The notes: generated by a model from the letters alone, not told the origin. Shown: positions 1-9,228, numbered from the stretch's first letter. The stretch is DNA of 64,000 nt from Paenibacillus sp. FSL H8-0048 (GCF_038002825.1 NZ_JBBODF010000001.1:2480001-2544000), one strand, 5' to 3'. Numbers and translations are program-made.

Positions 1-125
1 TTACTCTGTGAGCGGTCGGAGCAGGTAAAAGCAGTATGCTGCTTAGCATCTTCCTCCGATTGCAGCCAGGCAAGCTGCATGCTGTAGCAACGGGAAGCTG
101 AGTCCCGGATAGGTCCGGCACTTCC
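1..125. other. Left-edge stretch, no gene supported
   Basis: No complete gene is visible. On the minus strand an ATG at position 49 opens a frame that leaves the window after 16 codons (MLSSILLLPA...). A GGAGG lies only 3 bases before it, too close for a normal ribosome site. It could be the start of the next minus-strand gene, but this cannot be decided from the window. Confidence 0.25.
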
Positions 126-1205
126 TTACCGTGCCGACTGCCGGAGCTTCTCCTGCAGCAGCGCCATATCCGGCGGCAGCGGAGCTTCGAAGACCAGCTC
201 GGCATGCGTCACCGGATGCCGGAAGGCCAGCCGCACCGCATGCAGCGCCTGGCGCGGAATGGCCGCGTCCAGCTCCGCGATCTGCGCGAGCCGGGCGGCT
301 TCGCCCGGCGACAGCGCCTGCTCTCGCGCCTGCTGCTTCTCGCCGATTGCGGTCACCACCTGCTCTCCCGCACGCCGCTCCTCGCCTGGCGCTGCCGACT
401 CCGACCGGCCGCCAGCCGCCTGCCCAAACAGCGGGTGACGGTACATCCCGTCACCGATCAGCGGGCAGCCGATAGACCCCATATGCACCCGGATCTGGTG
501 GGTGCGCCCGCTCTCCAGCTTCAGCTCGACGCGTGAAGCGGCGCTGCCATAGACCTCCTTGACCTCATACCGGGTCAAGGAGGGATAACCGTCCGGCGTC
601 ACAATCCGCCGGTGCGGCTCCAGCGGGTCGCGGTCGATCGGACCGTCGATATCGCCGCTTGGCAGAGGCGGAACCCCGTGCACGAACGCGGTATACCGCT
701 TGTCCACCGTGCCGGCAATCATCTGCTCGGAGATGTGCTGGTGGCTGTAAGGGTTCTTGGCAATCACCAGTACCCCGGAGGTCTCCTGATCCAGCCGGTG
801 TACAGGGCGGAAGCGGACCCGCTCGCCTTTCTCTGCCCAGTAATGAACCACTCCGTTCGCCAGGGTCTCGGTATAATGGCCGTGGGTCGGATGGACAATC
901 ATTCCTGCGGCCTTGCTTACCACAAGCAGATGCCCGTCCTCATACAGAATCTCGAAGGGAATCGGCTGCGGCAAAATATCCTCGGACGTTTCCTCCTCCA
1001 TCCGGATCTGGACCTGATCGCCACTGCTCACCTTGACGCTGATATAGACCCGCTCTCCGTTCAGGGTAATTCCGAGGTCTGTCATTTTGAGCCGGGAGAG
1101 CAGCTTGCGGGAGACATCCATCCGCTTTTGCAGGATGGTTTTGAGCAGCCAGCCGTCTTCAAGCGGCGGCACTATATAGGAGATGGGCGGATAATAGCTG
1201 GTCAT
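126..1205 (-). CDS. RluA-family pseudouridine synthase
   Basis: Cytosolic enzyme that isomerises uridine to pseudouridine in rRNA or tRNA. The catalytic HRLDQETSG motif of the RluA/RluD family is present, with Asp as the nucleophile, followed by VLVIAK and later SGRTHQIRVHM, also a family signature. The N-terminus (LLKTILQKRMDVSRKLLSRL) has the look of the S4-like RNA-binding segment of this family. At 359 residues it is longer than the usual 290-310. The excess is a low-complexity, Ala/Glu/Arg-rich insert near residues 265-315, between the GDGMYRHP segment and the C-terminal RLAFRHPVT segment. It starts with an ATG that overlaps the stop of the upstream adenosyltransferase by 4 bases (ATGA), so the two are probably translationally coupled. 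The exact RNA target cannot be read from sequence. Confidence 0.93.
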   Translation of the reverse strand: MTSYYPPISYIVPPLEDGWLLKTILQKRMDVSRKLLSRLKMTDLGITLNGERVYISVKVSSGDQVQIRMEEETSEDILPQPIPFEILYEDGHLLVVSKAAGMIVHPTHGHYTETLANGVVHYWAEKGERVRFRPVHRLDQETSGVLVIAKNPYSHQHISEQMIAGTVDKRYTAFVHGVPPLPSGDIDGPIDRDPLEPHRRIVTPDGYPSLTRYEVKEVYGSAASRVELKLESGRTHQIRVHMGSIGCPLIGDGMYRHPLFGQAAGGRSESAAPGEERRAGEQVVTAIGEKQQAREQALSPGEAARLAQIAELDAAIPRQALHAVRLAFRHPVTHAELVFEAPLPPDMALLQEKLRQSAR

Positions 1206-1768
1206 TTGTTCCGGAACACCTTTTTGCTGCGCAGATATTCTACTTCAGCAATCTCCAGCCGGGTGTTGGCAGCACGGGCCAGAGCGAAGAAATAGTCAGA
1301 CAGCCGGTTCAGATAGATTACCGCCTCAGGGTTAATCTCCGCACTGCGGCCCAGCGTCACTGCCCGGCGCTCGGCCCGGCGGCAGACCGTCCGGCAGACA
1401 TGCAGCACCGAGGACAGCTGGCTTCCGCCGGGCAGAATGAAGCGCTCCAGCTCCGGATTCTCGGCCTGAAGCGCATCGATCCAGCCTTCCAGGCGGGTGG
1501 CCATCTCGCTTTTCACCTTATAGCGGTTCTCACTCAGCTTCACGAATGCCAGATCCGATCCACAGTCAAACAGCTCATGCTGAATCTCCAGCAGCTGCTC
1601 GCGGATATCTAGAAACCGCTCGTCTTCCATCAGGCTCCGTGCCTGGCCAACGAAGCAGTTCAGCTCGTCAATAGTGCCATAAGCCTCGACGCGGACATCG
1701 TCCTTGCCTACCCGGCCGCCGATCACCGAGGTCTCGCCCTTATCCCCCGTACGCGTATAGATCGCCAT
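1202..1768 (-). CDS. PduO-type cob(I)alamin adenosyltransferase
   Basis: Transfers the adenosyl group of ATP to reduced cobalamin, giving the coenzyme form of B12. The N-terminus reads YTRTGDKGETSVIGGR, the ATP-binding signature of PduO-type enzymes, followed by AYGTIDELN. The C-terminal half holds the conserved CRRAERR (residues about 129-135) and LNRLSDYFFALAR helices. At 188 residues it has the normal length. It starts at ATG with a GGAGG site 7 bases upstream and is followed by the pseudouridine synthase with a 4-base overlap. I looked for a cobalamin riboswitch upstream and saw none in the 140-base gap. B. subtilis YvqK is the closest named relative I recognise by motif. Confidence 0.93.
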   Translation of the reverse strand: MAIYTRTGDKGETSVIGGRVGKDDVRVEAYGTIDELNCFVGQARSLMEDERFLDIREQLLEIQHELFDCGSDLAFVKLSENRYKVKSEMATRLEGWIDALQAENPELERFILPGGSQLSSVLHVCRTVCRRAERRAVTLGRSAEINPEAVIYLNRLSDYFFALARAANTRLEIAEVEYLRSKKVFRNK

Positions 1769-1908
1769 GATACTTCCCTCCTAAGTTGCAAAATCACATA
1801 TTCATAGTGTAATCGTTCTTAGGTAGGGTGGCAAACAAAGATCACAGTTTGCGCCATGTAAATAACTCCCTTAGGAGGAAGCCTTAATTGTCACTTGCTC
1901 CACCCGAC

Positions 1909-2691
1909 TCATGGCTTACGAAAAGTAATGCAATACATCAGGCCCTTGCACACTTCCTTGTACGTTACCTCCAGCATCTCCGGCGGAATCAGCCCAAGCA
2001 TCTCCGGCAGGTCCGCTCCCTCTGTAAAATATCCCTTAACCACCGGCACCTTCCCGTACGTCCCCTTCACCAGCTTATGCGTCTCATCGGCAATCATCAG
2101 CCGGGTACCCGGCTTCGCCACCCGGATCATCTCCAGTACCGCAGCATGCGGATCACTGAAAACATTAATTCCGCCTACATGGTACACACTGTCAAAGCTG
2201 TTGTCCTGAAAAGGCAGCCTCTCTGCGGTCCCCTGGAACAAATAGGCCTCAATCCTCCACCTCCGCAGATTACGCACCGCCTGCCTCAGCATTCCGCTGG
2301 AAATATCCAGCCCGTACAGCTCGGCCTTCACTTTCCCGGTCTTCTTCATGGTAAGGTACGGGAAATTATCGCCGCTGCCCACCGAGGTCTCCAGTACACG
2401 CTGACCGCCGCGCAGCTCAAGCGATGACAGGAACTGCTCTCTATAGCGGCGTTCTCCGCCGAACTTCAGCGCGAAATACAGCTTGTTCGACAGCCGGTAG
2501 AAGCGGGCAATCCGGTTGTACAGCTCCAGGTACTTCCGGTTACTGCCTGCGGCATCCGCTTCCTCCATAAAAGCCAAATACCCGTGCTTCCACGGATATT
2601 GCCGTCCATTCGCCGGATTGACCGCCCCCGTGCCCTCCAGCTTAAGCTCTTCATATGTATTCGGGTCCCTTAGCAGCTGTGCTTGCAGCAT
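1909..2691 (-). CDS. Class I SAM-dependent methyltransferase
   Basis: Rossmann-fold methyltransferase of the Methyltransf_11 type. The glycine-rich SAM loop is VLETSVGSGDNFPYL (around residue 100), followed by the acidic YGLDISSGML strand and SVYHVGGINVF, the usual motif IV-V region. The first 45 residues (LRDPNTYEELKLEG...) resemble the Trm112-like leader found before methyltransferases of the UbiE type, but without its cysteines. The substrate is unknown; a small molecule or lipid is more likely than nucleic acid. It starts at ATG with AAAGAGGG upstream and stands alone, with the divergent chemoreceptor gene beginning 261 bases away. Confidence 0.85.
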   Translation of the reverse strand: MLQAQLLRDPNTYEELKLEGTGAVNPANGRQYPWKHGYLAFMEEADAAGSNRKYLELYNRIARFYRLSNKLYFALKFGGERRYREQFLSSLELRGGQRVLETSVGSGDNFPYLTMKKTGKVKAELYGLDISSGMLRQAVRNLRRWRIEAYLFQGTAERLPFQDNSFDSVYHVGGINVFSDPHAAVLEMIRVAKPGTRLMIADETHKLVKGTYGKVPVVKGYFTEGADLPEMLGLIPPEMLEVTYKEVCKGLMYCITFRKP

Positions 2692-2895
2692 GTATATTCC
2701 CTCTTTCCTGACATCGTACAGTTCCAGCCCGTACGCTGTGATGTTCGTGAATATTCATTATATGCCTACAGCTGAAAGCGGGCATCAGGCCAGGGTCTGC
2801 CGCCGTCTCCGCCTTTAGTCTTAACCTGGAGACTTAGAAATTACGACATTTTTATATTTTTTTCGACAAAAAGTAACAACAAAATCAGCTCTTCA

Positions 2896-2903
2896 GCCGA
2901 TGA
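2896..2903 (+). promoter_or_regulatory. Possible sigma-D -10 box of the chemoreceptor gene
   Basis: GCCGATGA lies 50 bases before the chemoreceptor ATG and matches the sigma-D -10 consensus GCCGATAA at seven of eight positions. The -35 is poor: the nearest TAAC is 18 bases upstream instead of 15. Motility sigma control of chemoreceptor genes is the rule in Bacillus, which makes the site plausible but not proven. Confidence 0.4.
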
Positions 2904-2952
2904 TATTGAATATAAGTAAAAATAGCTTCTTATCTAATGGGGGAGGATTAAC

Positions 2953-5028
2953 ATGGCTAATATTGCTCACAAGGGGATTTCCAGGCTCCGGTTCAAAAGC
3001 ATACGTATGAGAACATTTGCATTCATCCTGCCCATCTTTCTGATCACGCTGGTGCTGGTCGCTCTGTTGTCGTACATGTATTCCAAAAGCATTATCCAGC
3101 GCGAGGTTAAACAAAAAATGAATGTGCAAATATCGGATATTTCTAACGAGATTAATGCGAACTTAAGTGTGCACAGCAAGGTTCCCGAGGTTCTGGCGCG
3201 TACGCTGGAAAGTCATGCTGCGGAATTCACACTGGATCAATACCGTACGATGCTGTCAAGTGCGCTGAAGGCTAATCCTGATACATATGGTGTGGGTATT
3301 TATTTTGAACCCGGACGGTATGACAGCAAGCTGAAGTACTTCTCCACCTATGCCCACCGGGACGGCGGCAAAATTGTGACAACCGAGCAGTACAATGACC
3401 CCGAATATAATTATCACGGGCAGAACTGGTACACCATCGGCAGAGACCATGCAGCGTTTACAGATCCATTCTACGACACCATTACAGGGACAACGATGGC
3501 TACGTTTGCTGTTCCTTTCCGGGATACCGCGAATACCTTGCTGGGAGTGATGGCCGGCGATATCGATCTGAAGACGCTGCAGAGCAGGATCGAGCAGACC
3601 AAGGTCGGGAATACAGGCTGGGCCTTCCTGCTGGACAAGCAGGGGAATTACATTGCAGGGCCGGATGCTGGGAAGAACATGCAGCTGAAAATAACAGATG
3701 AAAAAAACGCAAGTCTGTCCGCAGCGGGAGCAGAAATGCTTCAGCAGAATCAGGGGATGGTAACCTATGCCGATTCCGGCGGGACCATCCAGATGTATTA
3801 TGAAAAGCTGCCGGATACCGGCTGGACCGTGGGTCTCGCCATGCCGGAACAGGAACTGTATGCGCCGCTTAAAGGGCTGCTAAGGTCTATTCTGCTGGTT
3901 AGCTGTGCGGGTCTTATCCTGACGGTAGCAGCCGTATATCTGTATAGCCGCTATATTACCCGTAAGCTGACCCGGGTCAATGAGATGTCCCAGCAGATGG
4001 CTGCCGGTGACTTCACCGGGAAGCTGGAGGTAGACAGCGAGGATGAATTCGGCAATATGGCCGGGCATTTGAACCAGATGATTACCAATCTGAGCAGACT
4101 CCTGGGGACCATTGCCGATCACTCGCTTCAGGTGGCCTCGACCTCGGAGGAATTAATGTCGAGTGCCAACCAGACCAATCACACAACAGAGGCTATTGTA
4201 GAGAATATTCAGGATCTGTCAGCCGGAGCGGATCAGCAGCTTCAGTCCACCCGCGAGTCTGCAAGAGCGATGGAGGAGATGGCCGCCGGTGTGCAGCGGA
4301 TCGCAGAGGCCTCGATGGACACCGCCGCAGCGGCCGGGCGGGCGGCAGGCCAGGCTCAGAACGGACATTCCATCATTACGGAGGCCGTGGACCGGATGGA
4401 AGAGATGGAGCGGACCGCCGCAGATGCTTCAAGCATGATTACCTCTCTTAGCGCACAGTCCCAGCAGATCGGCAACATTATCGGTCTGATCAAAGGCATC
4501 AGCGATCAGACCGGTATGCTGGCCTTAAACGCGGCGATTGAGGCTGCCAGAGCGGGCGAATACGGACGGGGCTTCTCCGTGGTGGCCGGTGAGGTCAAGA
4601 AGCTGTCCGAGCAGACAGCCGAAGCCGCAGGGTCTATCAGCACCCTGATTCTTGAGATCCAGCAAGGCAACCGGGCAGCATCAGACGCGGTGCTGGCGAA
4701 TGCCGGTGCTGTACAGGAAGGCTCACGGATGGTTGGCGAGGCCGGGCGTCTGTTCACGGATATTCTCGGCGGTATCGGTGAGATTAACACCCAGGTTCAT
4801 GAGATGTCTGCCTCCTCCGAGCAGCTACTGGCCGGAACCGAGGAGCTGACCTCTTCGGTGGCAGAGATGGCAGAAGTGGCCAGGCAGGCCGCAGAGCGTT
4901 CCCAGAGCGCTGCCGCAGCCTCCGAGGAGCAGCTCGCCTCTATGGAAGAGGTAGCCGCAGCCTCTACCGAGCTGGCGAAGATGGCCGATGGGCTGCAGCA
5001 GGCCGTGGCCGCGTTCAAGGTAAACTAA
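2953..5028 (+). CDS. Methyl-accepting chemotaxis protein
   Basis: Membrane chemoreceptor that passes ligand signals to CheW/CheA. Order of parts: TM1 at about 22-46, an extracellular dCache-type sensor at about 50-300 ([13 protein letters not shown] and [11 protein letters not shown] segments typical of Cache folds), TM2 at about 308-332, a HAMP linker ([23 protein letters not shown]), then a long alpha-helical signalling domain to the end. The conserved signalling tip is clear: [19 protein letters not shown] with [18 protein letters not shown] after it. The C-terminal helix is very rich in Ala, Glu and Ser. The start ATG follows GGGGGAGG by 5 bases. The ligand cannot be deduced. A strong terminator follows the stop. 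Confidence 0.96.
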   Translation: MANIAHKGISRLRFKSIRMRTFAFILPIFLITLVLVALLSYMYSKSIIQREVKQKMNVQISDISNEINANLSVHSKVPEVLARTLESHAAEFTLDQYRTMLSSALKANPDTYGVGIYFEPGRYDSKLKYFSTYAHRDGGKIVTTEQYNDPEYNYHGQNWYTIGRDHAAFTDPFYDTITGTTMATFAVPFRDTANTLLGVMAGDIDLKTLQSRIEQTKVGNTGWAFLLDKQGNYIAGPDAGKNMQLKITDEKNASLSAAGAEMLQQNQGMVTYADSGGTIQMYYEKLPDTGWTVGLAMPEQELYAPLKGLLRSILLVSCAGLILTVAAVYLYSRYITRKLTRVNEMSQQMAAGDFTGKLEVDSEDEFGNMAGHLNQMITNLSRLLGTIADHSLQVASTSEELMSSANQTNHTTEAIVENIQDLSAGADQQLQSTRESARAMEEMAAGVQRIAEASMDTAAAAGRAAGQAQNGHSIITEAVDRMEEMERTAADASSMITSLSAQSQQIGNIIGLIKGISDQTGMLALNAAIEAARAGEYGRGFSVVAGEVKKLSEQTAEAAGSISTLILEIQQGNRAASDAVLANAGAVQEGSRMVGEAGRLFTDILGGIGEINTQVHEMSASSEQLLAGTEELTSSVAEMAEVARQAAERSQSAAAASEEQLASMEEVAAASTELAKMADGLQQAVAAFKVN

Positions 5029-5039
5029 CATGCATGTAT

Positions 5040-5074
5040 AACCCCCTGATAAGTCCCTTTGGACACAGGGGGTT
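5040..5074. terminator. Bidirectional terminator between convergent genes
   Basis: AACCCCCTG and CAGGGGGTT form a 9-bp stem around a short loop. The stem is followed by TATTTTATATA on the plus strand and lies between the convergent chemoreceptor and hydrolase genes. Confidence 0.85.
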
Positions 5075-5077
5075 ATT

Positions 5078-5980
5078 TTATATAATCATTCTCCCCTCAC
5101 TCCCCTTCAAAAAAGCCATCAGCTCCCGGTTCACCCGCTCCGGCTGCTCGTGATTCACGCCGTGACCGGCGTCCGGGATGACCGTATAGCGGAACCCGCC
5201 AGCGTCCAGTGTACTAGTAAGCTCCCGCTTCTGCTTCAGCTTATAATCTCCCAGCAGGAAGTATATCTGATCCCGGAACGTAACCGCTTTCTCTTGTTCG
5301 TAAGGCTGAAGCTTATGGGCGAACATCGCCTGCTGGTTATGATTCTGCATTAACAACACCAGATGCTCCCCGACTTCAGGGTGCTTGTCGAACAGGCCTG
5401 AGGCCGGCGAGCTGAGCTTGCGGGCCGCCCTGAGCAGATTGCTGCGTGTAGGGATAAGAATCTCCGGGAACATCATCATCAGCGTATGTATCATGCTTTT
5501 AATTGGAGCCGTAACCATTCCTCCCTCCATACAGACAGCCCTGAGCAATCTTCCCGGCCCGTTCACCGTGTAATTGAAGGCCATATACGCTCCATTCGAC
5601 ACACCTGCCACATAGAACTGGTCAAGCTTCAGCCCGTCTGCGACCTTGTTGATCCAATCCACCTGGTCAAAGGTCCGTTTATGGAACAGCTCACCTGGAA
5701 CACTCTTCCCCGGTCCTCCCAGCGTATCTACCGCAATGCAGCGGAAATGACGGGACAGCTCCTTCATATTCAGCAGCCACATCACGGCCGAATTATCGCC
5801 TACCCCATGGAACAGAAGCAAAGGCGGTAACTCCGGCTCTCCCGCTGTTATACAATGGGTTGTCCCATAAGGGGTCTCCACATCAAGCTCCTGAAATTCC
5901 GTCCCCCACGCGTCAAGAAGCTGGTTATAGGACCTTAGAACCTGTTCTTTGCCGGCCTCGCTTTTGAATACCTTGATCAA
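5078..5980 (-). CDS. Alpha/beta hydrolase
   Basis: Soluble serine hydrolase of the alpha/beta fold. The oxyanion segment LLLFHGVGDNSAVM, the nucleophile elbow GVSNGA (Ser in G-x-S-x-G, near residue 147) and the catalytic-histidine segment PDAGHGVNHEQPE are all present, and an acidic residue lies in LLGDYKL near residue 245. At 300 residues, the length fits small esterases and peptidase-like hydrolases. The substrate is unknown. It is convergent with the chemoreceptor gene. The ATG has a weak ribosome site (GGGGTTTTC region), so a slightly different start is possible. Confidence 0.88.
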   Translation of the reverse strand: MIKVFKSEAGKEQVLRSYNQLLDAWGTEFQELDVETPYGTTHCITAGEPELPPLLLFHGVGDNSAVMWLLNMKELSRHFRCIAVDTLGGPGKSVPGELFHKRTFDQVDWINKVADGLKLDQFYVAGVSNGAYMAFNYTVNGPGRLLRAVCMEGGMVTAPIKSMIHTLMMMFPEILIPTRSNLLRAARKLSSPASGLFDKHPEVGEHLVLLMQNHNQQAMFAHKLQPYEQEKAVTFRDQIYFLLGDYKLKQKRELTSTLDAGGFRYTVIPDAGHGVNHEQPERVNRELMAFLKGSEGRMII

Positions 5981-6066
5981 AGAAAACCCCTGCCTTTCCG
6001 CCTTGGCGAATTTTTATTAATCTTACTTCATGAAGCACAGGATCATTTTAGAATTAGCTAGACTCA

Positions 6067-6245
6067 TTGTTGCACATTTTGCAGTATTTCTCTAAAAGTG
6101 TTAAGAGCTGCGGTGTATTGTTGCATCATTTGCAGGAATTCCGGTGTTTAGTGCTGTTTAGCGCTGGCTTTGTTGCATTTCATGCAGAATTTCAGCATCG
6201 GGCGCTTCTATAAGGCGGTATTGTTGCACATTTTGCAGGATTTCT
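6067..6245. repeat. Degenerate tandem repeat, 51-52 bp unit, four copies
   Basis: TTGTTGCA recurs at 6067, 6118, 6170 and 6221, giving spacings of 51, 52 and 51 bases. Each copy reads TTGTTGCAyaTTTTGCAGrA followed by a TTTC-like stretch and a less conserved filler. The tract fills most of the 468-base gap between the hydrolase and the Spo0E-like gene, and no reading frame runs through it. The unit length equals that of three unrelated tracts near 55.4-56.3 kb. Confidence 0.75.
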
Positions 6246-6393
6246 ATACAGTGTTACGGGCTTAGGAGTATGGGGCCCATCTCTCATCGCAGCAGCACCA
6301 ATTGTTCGGTTTCCACATACATTTGGCACCTTGGGTCCGGTTTTCATAGACAACTTATCCATAACAAAAGAAATTCATAATTTCCTGATTAAC

Positions 6394-6429
6394 AAAAAAA
6401 CGGACATCTCCCCAAAGGAAGGCATCCGC
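6394..6429 (-). terminator. Terminator of the Spo0E-like gene
   Basis: On the minus strand a GCGGATG...TCCG hairpin with an internal CTTCC/GGGGAG pairing is followed by TTTTTTTG. It begins about 20 bases after the stop codon. Confidence 0.65.
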
Positions 6430-6448
6430 TTCGTATAATTCTGCTGTA

Positions 6449-6703
6449 TTAATTGCTCTTGCGGTGACGGCTTCTCATATACTCATTAATCTTGAGATCC
6501 AGCAAGCTGCTGATTGCTATTACATTATCCGAGGTAAAGGACTTCTCCTGCATAAAGAGCTGTTCCATTCTGCTGCGGAGCATCTGAATTTCATCTTCCA
6601 GCGAGAGCCTGCGTGCATTCGCATCTCCTGAGGCGCGAGGCAGCCCGCTTCCGGAACCACACTTCCCGCCATAGGAGGATAAGTAATAATCTGCGCTCAG
6701 CAC
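6449..6703 (-). CDS. Spo0E-family aspartyl-phosphate phosphatase
   Basis: Small cytosolic protein of the Spo0E type, which dephosphorylates Spo0A and so delays sporulation. The helical hairpin LEDEIQMLRSRMEQLF then AISSLLDLKINEYMR carries the family signature S-x3-D (SSLLD). In known members its Asp enters the phosphatase site. I chose a GTG start at 6703 because AGGAAGG lies 7 bases upstream, giving 84 residues; a TTG at 6736 extends the frame by 11 codons but has no ribosome site. The first 35 residues are not conserved with the family. A perfect 8-bp inverted repeat lies 40 bases upstream. Confidence 0.75.
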   Translation of the reverse strand: MLSADYYLSSYGGKCGSGSGLPRASGDANARRLSLEDEIQMLRSRMEQLFMQEKSFTSDNVIAISSLLDLKINEYMRSRHRKSN

Positions 6704-6742
6704 AATCACCCTTCCTGATGTAGTATTGCGCGTCAACCGGAT

Positions 6743-6760
6743 TAGAACTGCACAGTTCTA
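6743..6760. promoter_or_regulatory. Perfect inverted repeat upstream of the Spo0E-like gene
   Basis: TAGAACTG-CA-CAGTTCTA is an 18-base inverted repeat with 8-bp arms and a 2-base centre, the geometry of a dimeric repressor site. No T-run follows it, so it is not a terminator. The cognate regulator is unknown. Confidence 0.45.
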
Positions 6761-6902
6761 TGCGACCAGATATGAAGCGCCTTTATTCCGGAATAAGAGG
6801 TCCATGTAAGTGTATTACAGGTGTTTCTTGTCCTTAGAGTAAAATAATACCATATCAGAAGGTGATCGGCTATAGTTCGATTTACTTCTTTGTCGGGCCT
6901 GG

Positions 6903-8120
6903 TCAGGCCCCTTCCCGGGACAGCTGTGAGACAAATGCCCCAATTCGCTCAACCGCTTCATTCAGCTGGGACACCGAGGTGGCATAGGAGCAGCGCAGAT
7001 AGCCTTCCCCGCCCAGACCGAAGACACTTCCCGGAACAGCAGCGACCTTATATTCAAGCAGCAGACGCTGGGCGAACTGGTCGGAGGTCAGACCGGTGGC
7101 CTGGATGCTCGGAAATGCATAGAAGGCACCCTGCGGCTCATGACACTCCAGTCCCGCCTCCCGCAGCCCCTTGACAATCAGCCGGCGGCGCTGGTTATAC
7201 GAGTCTGTCATGCGGTCCTTCTCTTCCATTCCGTTGGTAAGTGCCTCCAGCGCAGCCACCTGGCCCATCGAAGGCGCGCACATGACGGTATACTGGTGAA
7301 TCTTCAGCATGGCAGAGATCAGATCCGGGTGGCCGCAGGCATAGCCCATCCGCCAGCCGGTCATGGCGAAGGCCTTGGAGAACCCGCTGACCAGGATCGT
7401 CCGGTCCAGCATTCCCGGCAGTGAAGCGAAGCTGACATGATTGCTTCCATACGTAAGCTCGGCATAAATCTCATCGGAGATGACGATAAGATCATGCTTC
7501 TCGACCACCTTGGCAATCGGCTCCCAATCTTCACGGCTCATGATCGCGCCTGTCGGATTGCTTGGATAGCAAAGAATCAGAATCTTCGAGCGCGGAGTGA
7601 TCTTGGCCTCCAGATCTTCGGCAGTCAGCTTGAAGTTGTTCTTCCCGAAGGTCTCAATGCCTACGGGAATCCCGCCTCCGATAGCCGTAATCGGAGAATA
7701 AGAGATGTAGCATGGCTCGGGAATCAGAATCTCGTCTCCCGGAGAGATCAGGGCACGCAGAGCCAAATCGATGGCCTCGCTGCCGCCAACCGTGGCGATA
7801 ATCTGATTCGCCGGATCATACTTCACGGCGAAGCGGGTCTCCAGGTACTCGGCAATCCCCTCGCGCAGCTCAGGCATTCCGGCATTGGAGGTGTAGCCGG
7901 TGAAGCCGCGTTCGAGTGAATAGACGCAGGCCTCTCTGACATGCCAGGGTGTCTTGAAATCCGGCTCGCCGACACCCAGCGAGATAATATCCTTGCTGCC
8001 TGCCGCCAGATCAAAAAACTTGCGGATGCCCGAAGGCTGAATCTGCTGGACCAGCGGGGCCAAATAAGAGTTCATCGACTTGCCTTTATCTCCTGTGTGC
8101 TGTGCGTTATTAATGATCAT
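6903..8120 (-). CDS. alaT: Alanine transaminase-type PLP aminotransferase
   Basis: PLP-dependent class I/II aminotransferase. It strongly resembles B. subtilis AlaT (YugH), which converts pyruvate and glutamate to alanine. Shared stretches include SGIRKFFDLA, ISLGVGEPDF.TPWHVREAC and the pyridoxal-lysine segment SGFSKAFAMTGWRMGY. Asn and Asp/Tyr cofactor contacts are in NPTGA and SDEIYAEL, and the carboxylate-binding Arg is in RCSYATS. A second ATG at 8075 (MNSYLAP...) gives 390 residues, closer to the family length. The upstream ATG at 8120 has GAAGGATG before it, so both starts are possible. The gene follows alaR by 13 bases, and the pair is conserved in B. subtilis as yugG-yugH. Confidence 0.88.
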   Translation of the reverse strand: MIINNAQHTGDKGKSMNSYLAPLVQQIQPSGIRKFFDLAAGSKDIISLGVGEPDFKTPWHVREACVYSLERGFTGYTSNAGMPELREGIAEYLETRFAVKYDPANQIIATVGGSEAIDLALRALISPGDEILIPEPCYISYSPITAIGGGIPVGIETFGKNNFKLTAEDLEAKITPRSKILILCYPSNPTGAIMSREDWEPIAKVVEKHDLIVISDEIYAELTYGSNHVSFASLPGMLDRTILVSGFSKAFAMTGWRMGYACGHPDLISAMLKIHQYTVMCAPSMGQVAALEALTNGMEEKDRMTDSYNQRRRLIVKGLREAGLECHEPQGAFYAFPSIQATGLTSDQFAQRLLLEYKVAAVPGSVFGLGGEGYLRCSYATSVSQLNEAVERIGAFVSQLSREGA

Positions 8121-8133
8121 GACATTACATCCT

Positions 8134-8625
8134 TCACGGAGATATCATCAGACGGTTGTCTTCCTCATGCTCTTCAAAGATGATACCGTCCTGTTTGTAT
8201 TTTTTGAGCGTAAAATTAGTCTTCGTAGAGAGCACTGCATCAATCGGCGACAGCTTCTCAGACACAAAGTTAGCGACTTCGCGCAGATTGCGGCCTTCCA
8301 CTTCCACCAGCAGATCGTAAGCACCGGACATCAGATAGACGGATTTAACCTGCGGATACAGATAGATCCGTTCGGCAATCCCCTCGAAGCCGCGGCCCCG
8401 TTCCGGTGTAATCTGTACCTCGATCAGTGCCGTCACCCGTTCATCATCGACTTTGTCCCAATTGACAACCGTCGCGTATTTCACAATGACATGGTCCTGC
8501 TCCATTTCGGCGATCACGGTCTTGACATCTTCTTCCTCCGCACCAAGCAGGGTCGCCATTAATGCCGTGGAGCTACGCGCGTCCTCCTTGAGCAGTTCCA
8601 GCACTTTCCTTTTCAATTCATTCAT
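8134..8625 (-). CDS. alaR: Lrp/AsnC-family regulator, AlaR-like
   Basis: DNA-binding regulator of the Lrp family, very close to B. subtilis AlaR (YugG), the activator of alaT. It has an N-terminal winged helix (about 1-60), then a RAM effector domain with ALIEVQITPERGRGFEGIAERIY and VYLMSGAYDLLVEVEG. The C-terminal KKYKQDGIIFE also matches YugG. The start is the ATG at 8625, with CAGGAGG 8 bases upstream; the longer frame to 8727 has no ribosome site and runs through a terminator. It probably senses alanine and controls the downstream aminotransferase in the same transcript. Confidence 0.88.
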   Translation of the reverse strand: MNELKRKVLELLKEDARSSTALMATLLGAEEEDVKTVIAEMEQDHVIVKYATVVNWDKVDDERVTALIEVQITPERGRGFEGIAERIYLYPQVKSVYLMSGAYDLLVEVEGRNLREVANFVSEKLSPIDAVLSTKTNFTLKKYKQDGIIFEEHEEDNRLMISP

Positions 8626-8690
8626 TCTCAGAGCCTCCTGCAAAAAAGAGTTTAGTATTAATATGACATGAAAAGTACCGTTCTGCAAAC

Positions 8691-8717
8691 AAAATAACCC
8701 CGCCGGGGCGGGGCTAT
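8691..8717 (-). terminator. Terminator of the coat-protein gene
   Basis: AGCCCCGCC-CC-GGCGGGGTT on the minus strand forms a 9-bp GC-rich stem followed by ATTTTGTTT. It lies downstream of the CotF-like gene and upstream of alaR. Confidence 0.8.
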
Positions 8718-8793
8718 CTGGCTGCATTCCTTTTGTATTTTCTCCTGCATGGCCGGGTAAGCGCTCTAATGCTTCACAGGGCCGTCGCCAGGG

Positions 8794-9192
8794 TTACATA
8801 TAATAGGAACCGTTATGATGCTGCTGTACATTCGGCTGATGCTGTGAAACATTCGAATGCTGGTTATAGGCTCCTGCCCCGCCTGTCTTCTCACGCACGA
8901 ACTGCTGCAGCTTCTGCTGGGTCTGCTGGGCACTCTGAATCTGCTTGTCCAGATCCTGGCGCAACGCTTTGCCCGGAGGGGTGTACATGTTCATTTGCGA
9001 CATCTGCATGTACAGTTCTCCCTGAATTCTGAGGGTATCCATAGTCAAATCATTGAATACCCGTCTAACGGCCGGACAATTCGATTCTGTAGCTGCTGTG
9101 GTGTACTCGCGGACTGTCCGCTTCAAATCGGCCAAAATCGTGTAGAGTAAATCTTCATCCGCCATAAACGGCGTTCCATTCTGTGCGTACAC
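8794..9192 (-). CDS. CotF-family spore coat protein
   Basis: Small helical coat protein, 132 residues, of the Coat_F family found in the spore coat of Bacillus and relatives. The N-terminal half has the family pattern DEDLLYTILADLKRTVREYTTAATESNCPAVRRVF (quoted here only to show spacing of the paired helices, residues 13-47) followed by LTMDTLRIQGELYMQMSQMNMY. The last 40 residues are rich in Gln, Asn and His, as in many coat proteins. The start ATG follows AAAGGAGG by 6 bases. A second small protein of similar helical style lies 36 bases upstream on the same strand, so the two probably form a sporulation operon. Confidence 0.85.
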   Translation of the reverse strand: MYAQNGTPFMADEDLLYTILADLKRTVREYTTAATESNCPAVRRVFNDLTMDTLRIQGELYMQMSQMNMYTPPGKALRQDLDKQIQSAQQTQQKLQQFVREKTGGAGAYNQHSNVSQHQPNVQQHHNGSYYM

Positions 9193-9228
9193 AGTAAAAC
9201 CTCCTTTAAAGTTTGTGGGTTCTGGCTG

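Noticed and set aside
1769..1908. Cobalamin riboswitch before the adenosyltransferase gene
   Set aside because: No B12-box-like sequence or stem array was found in the 140 bases.
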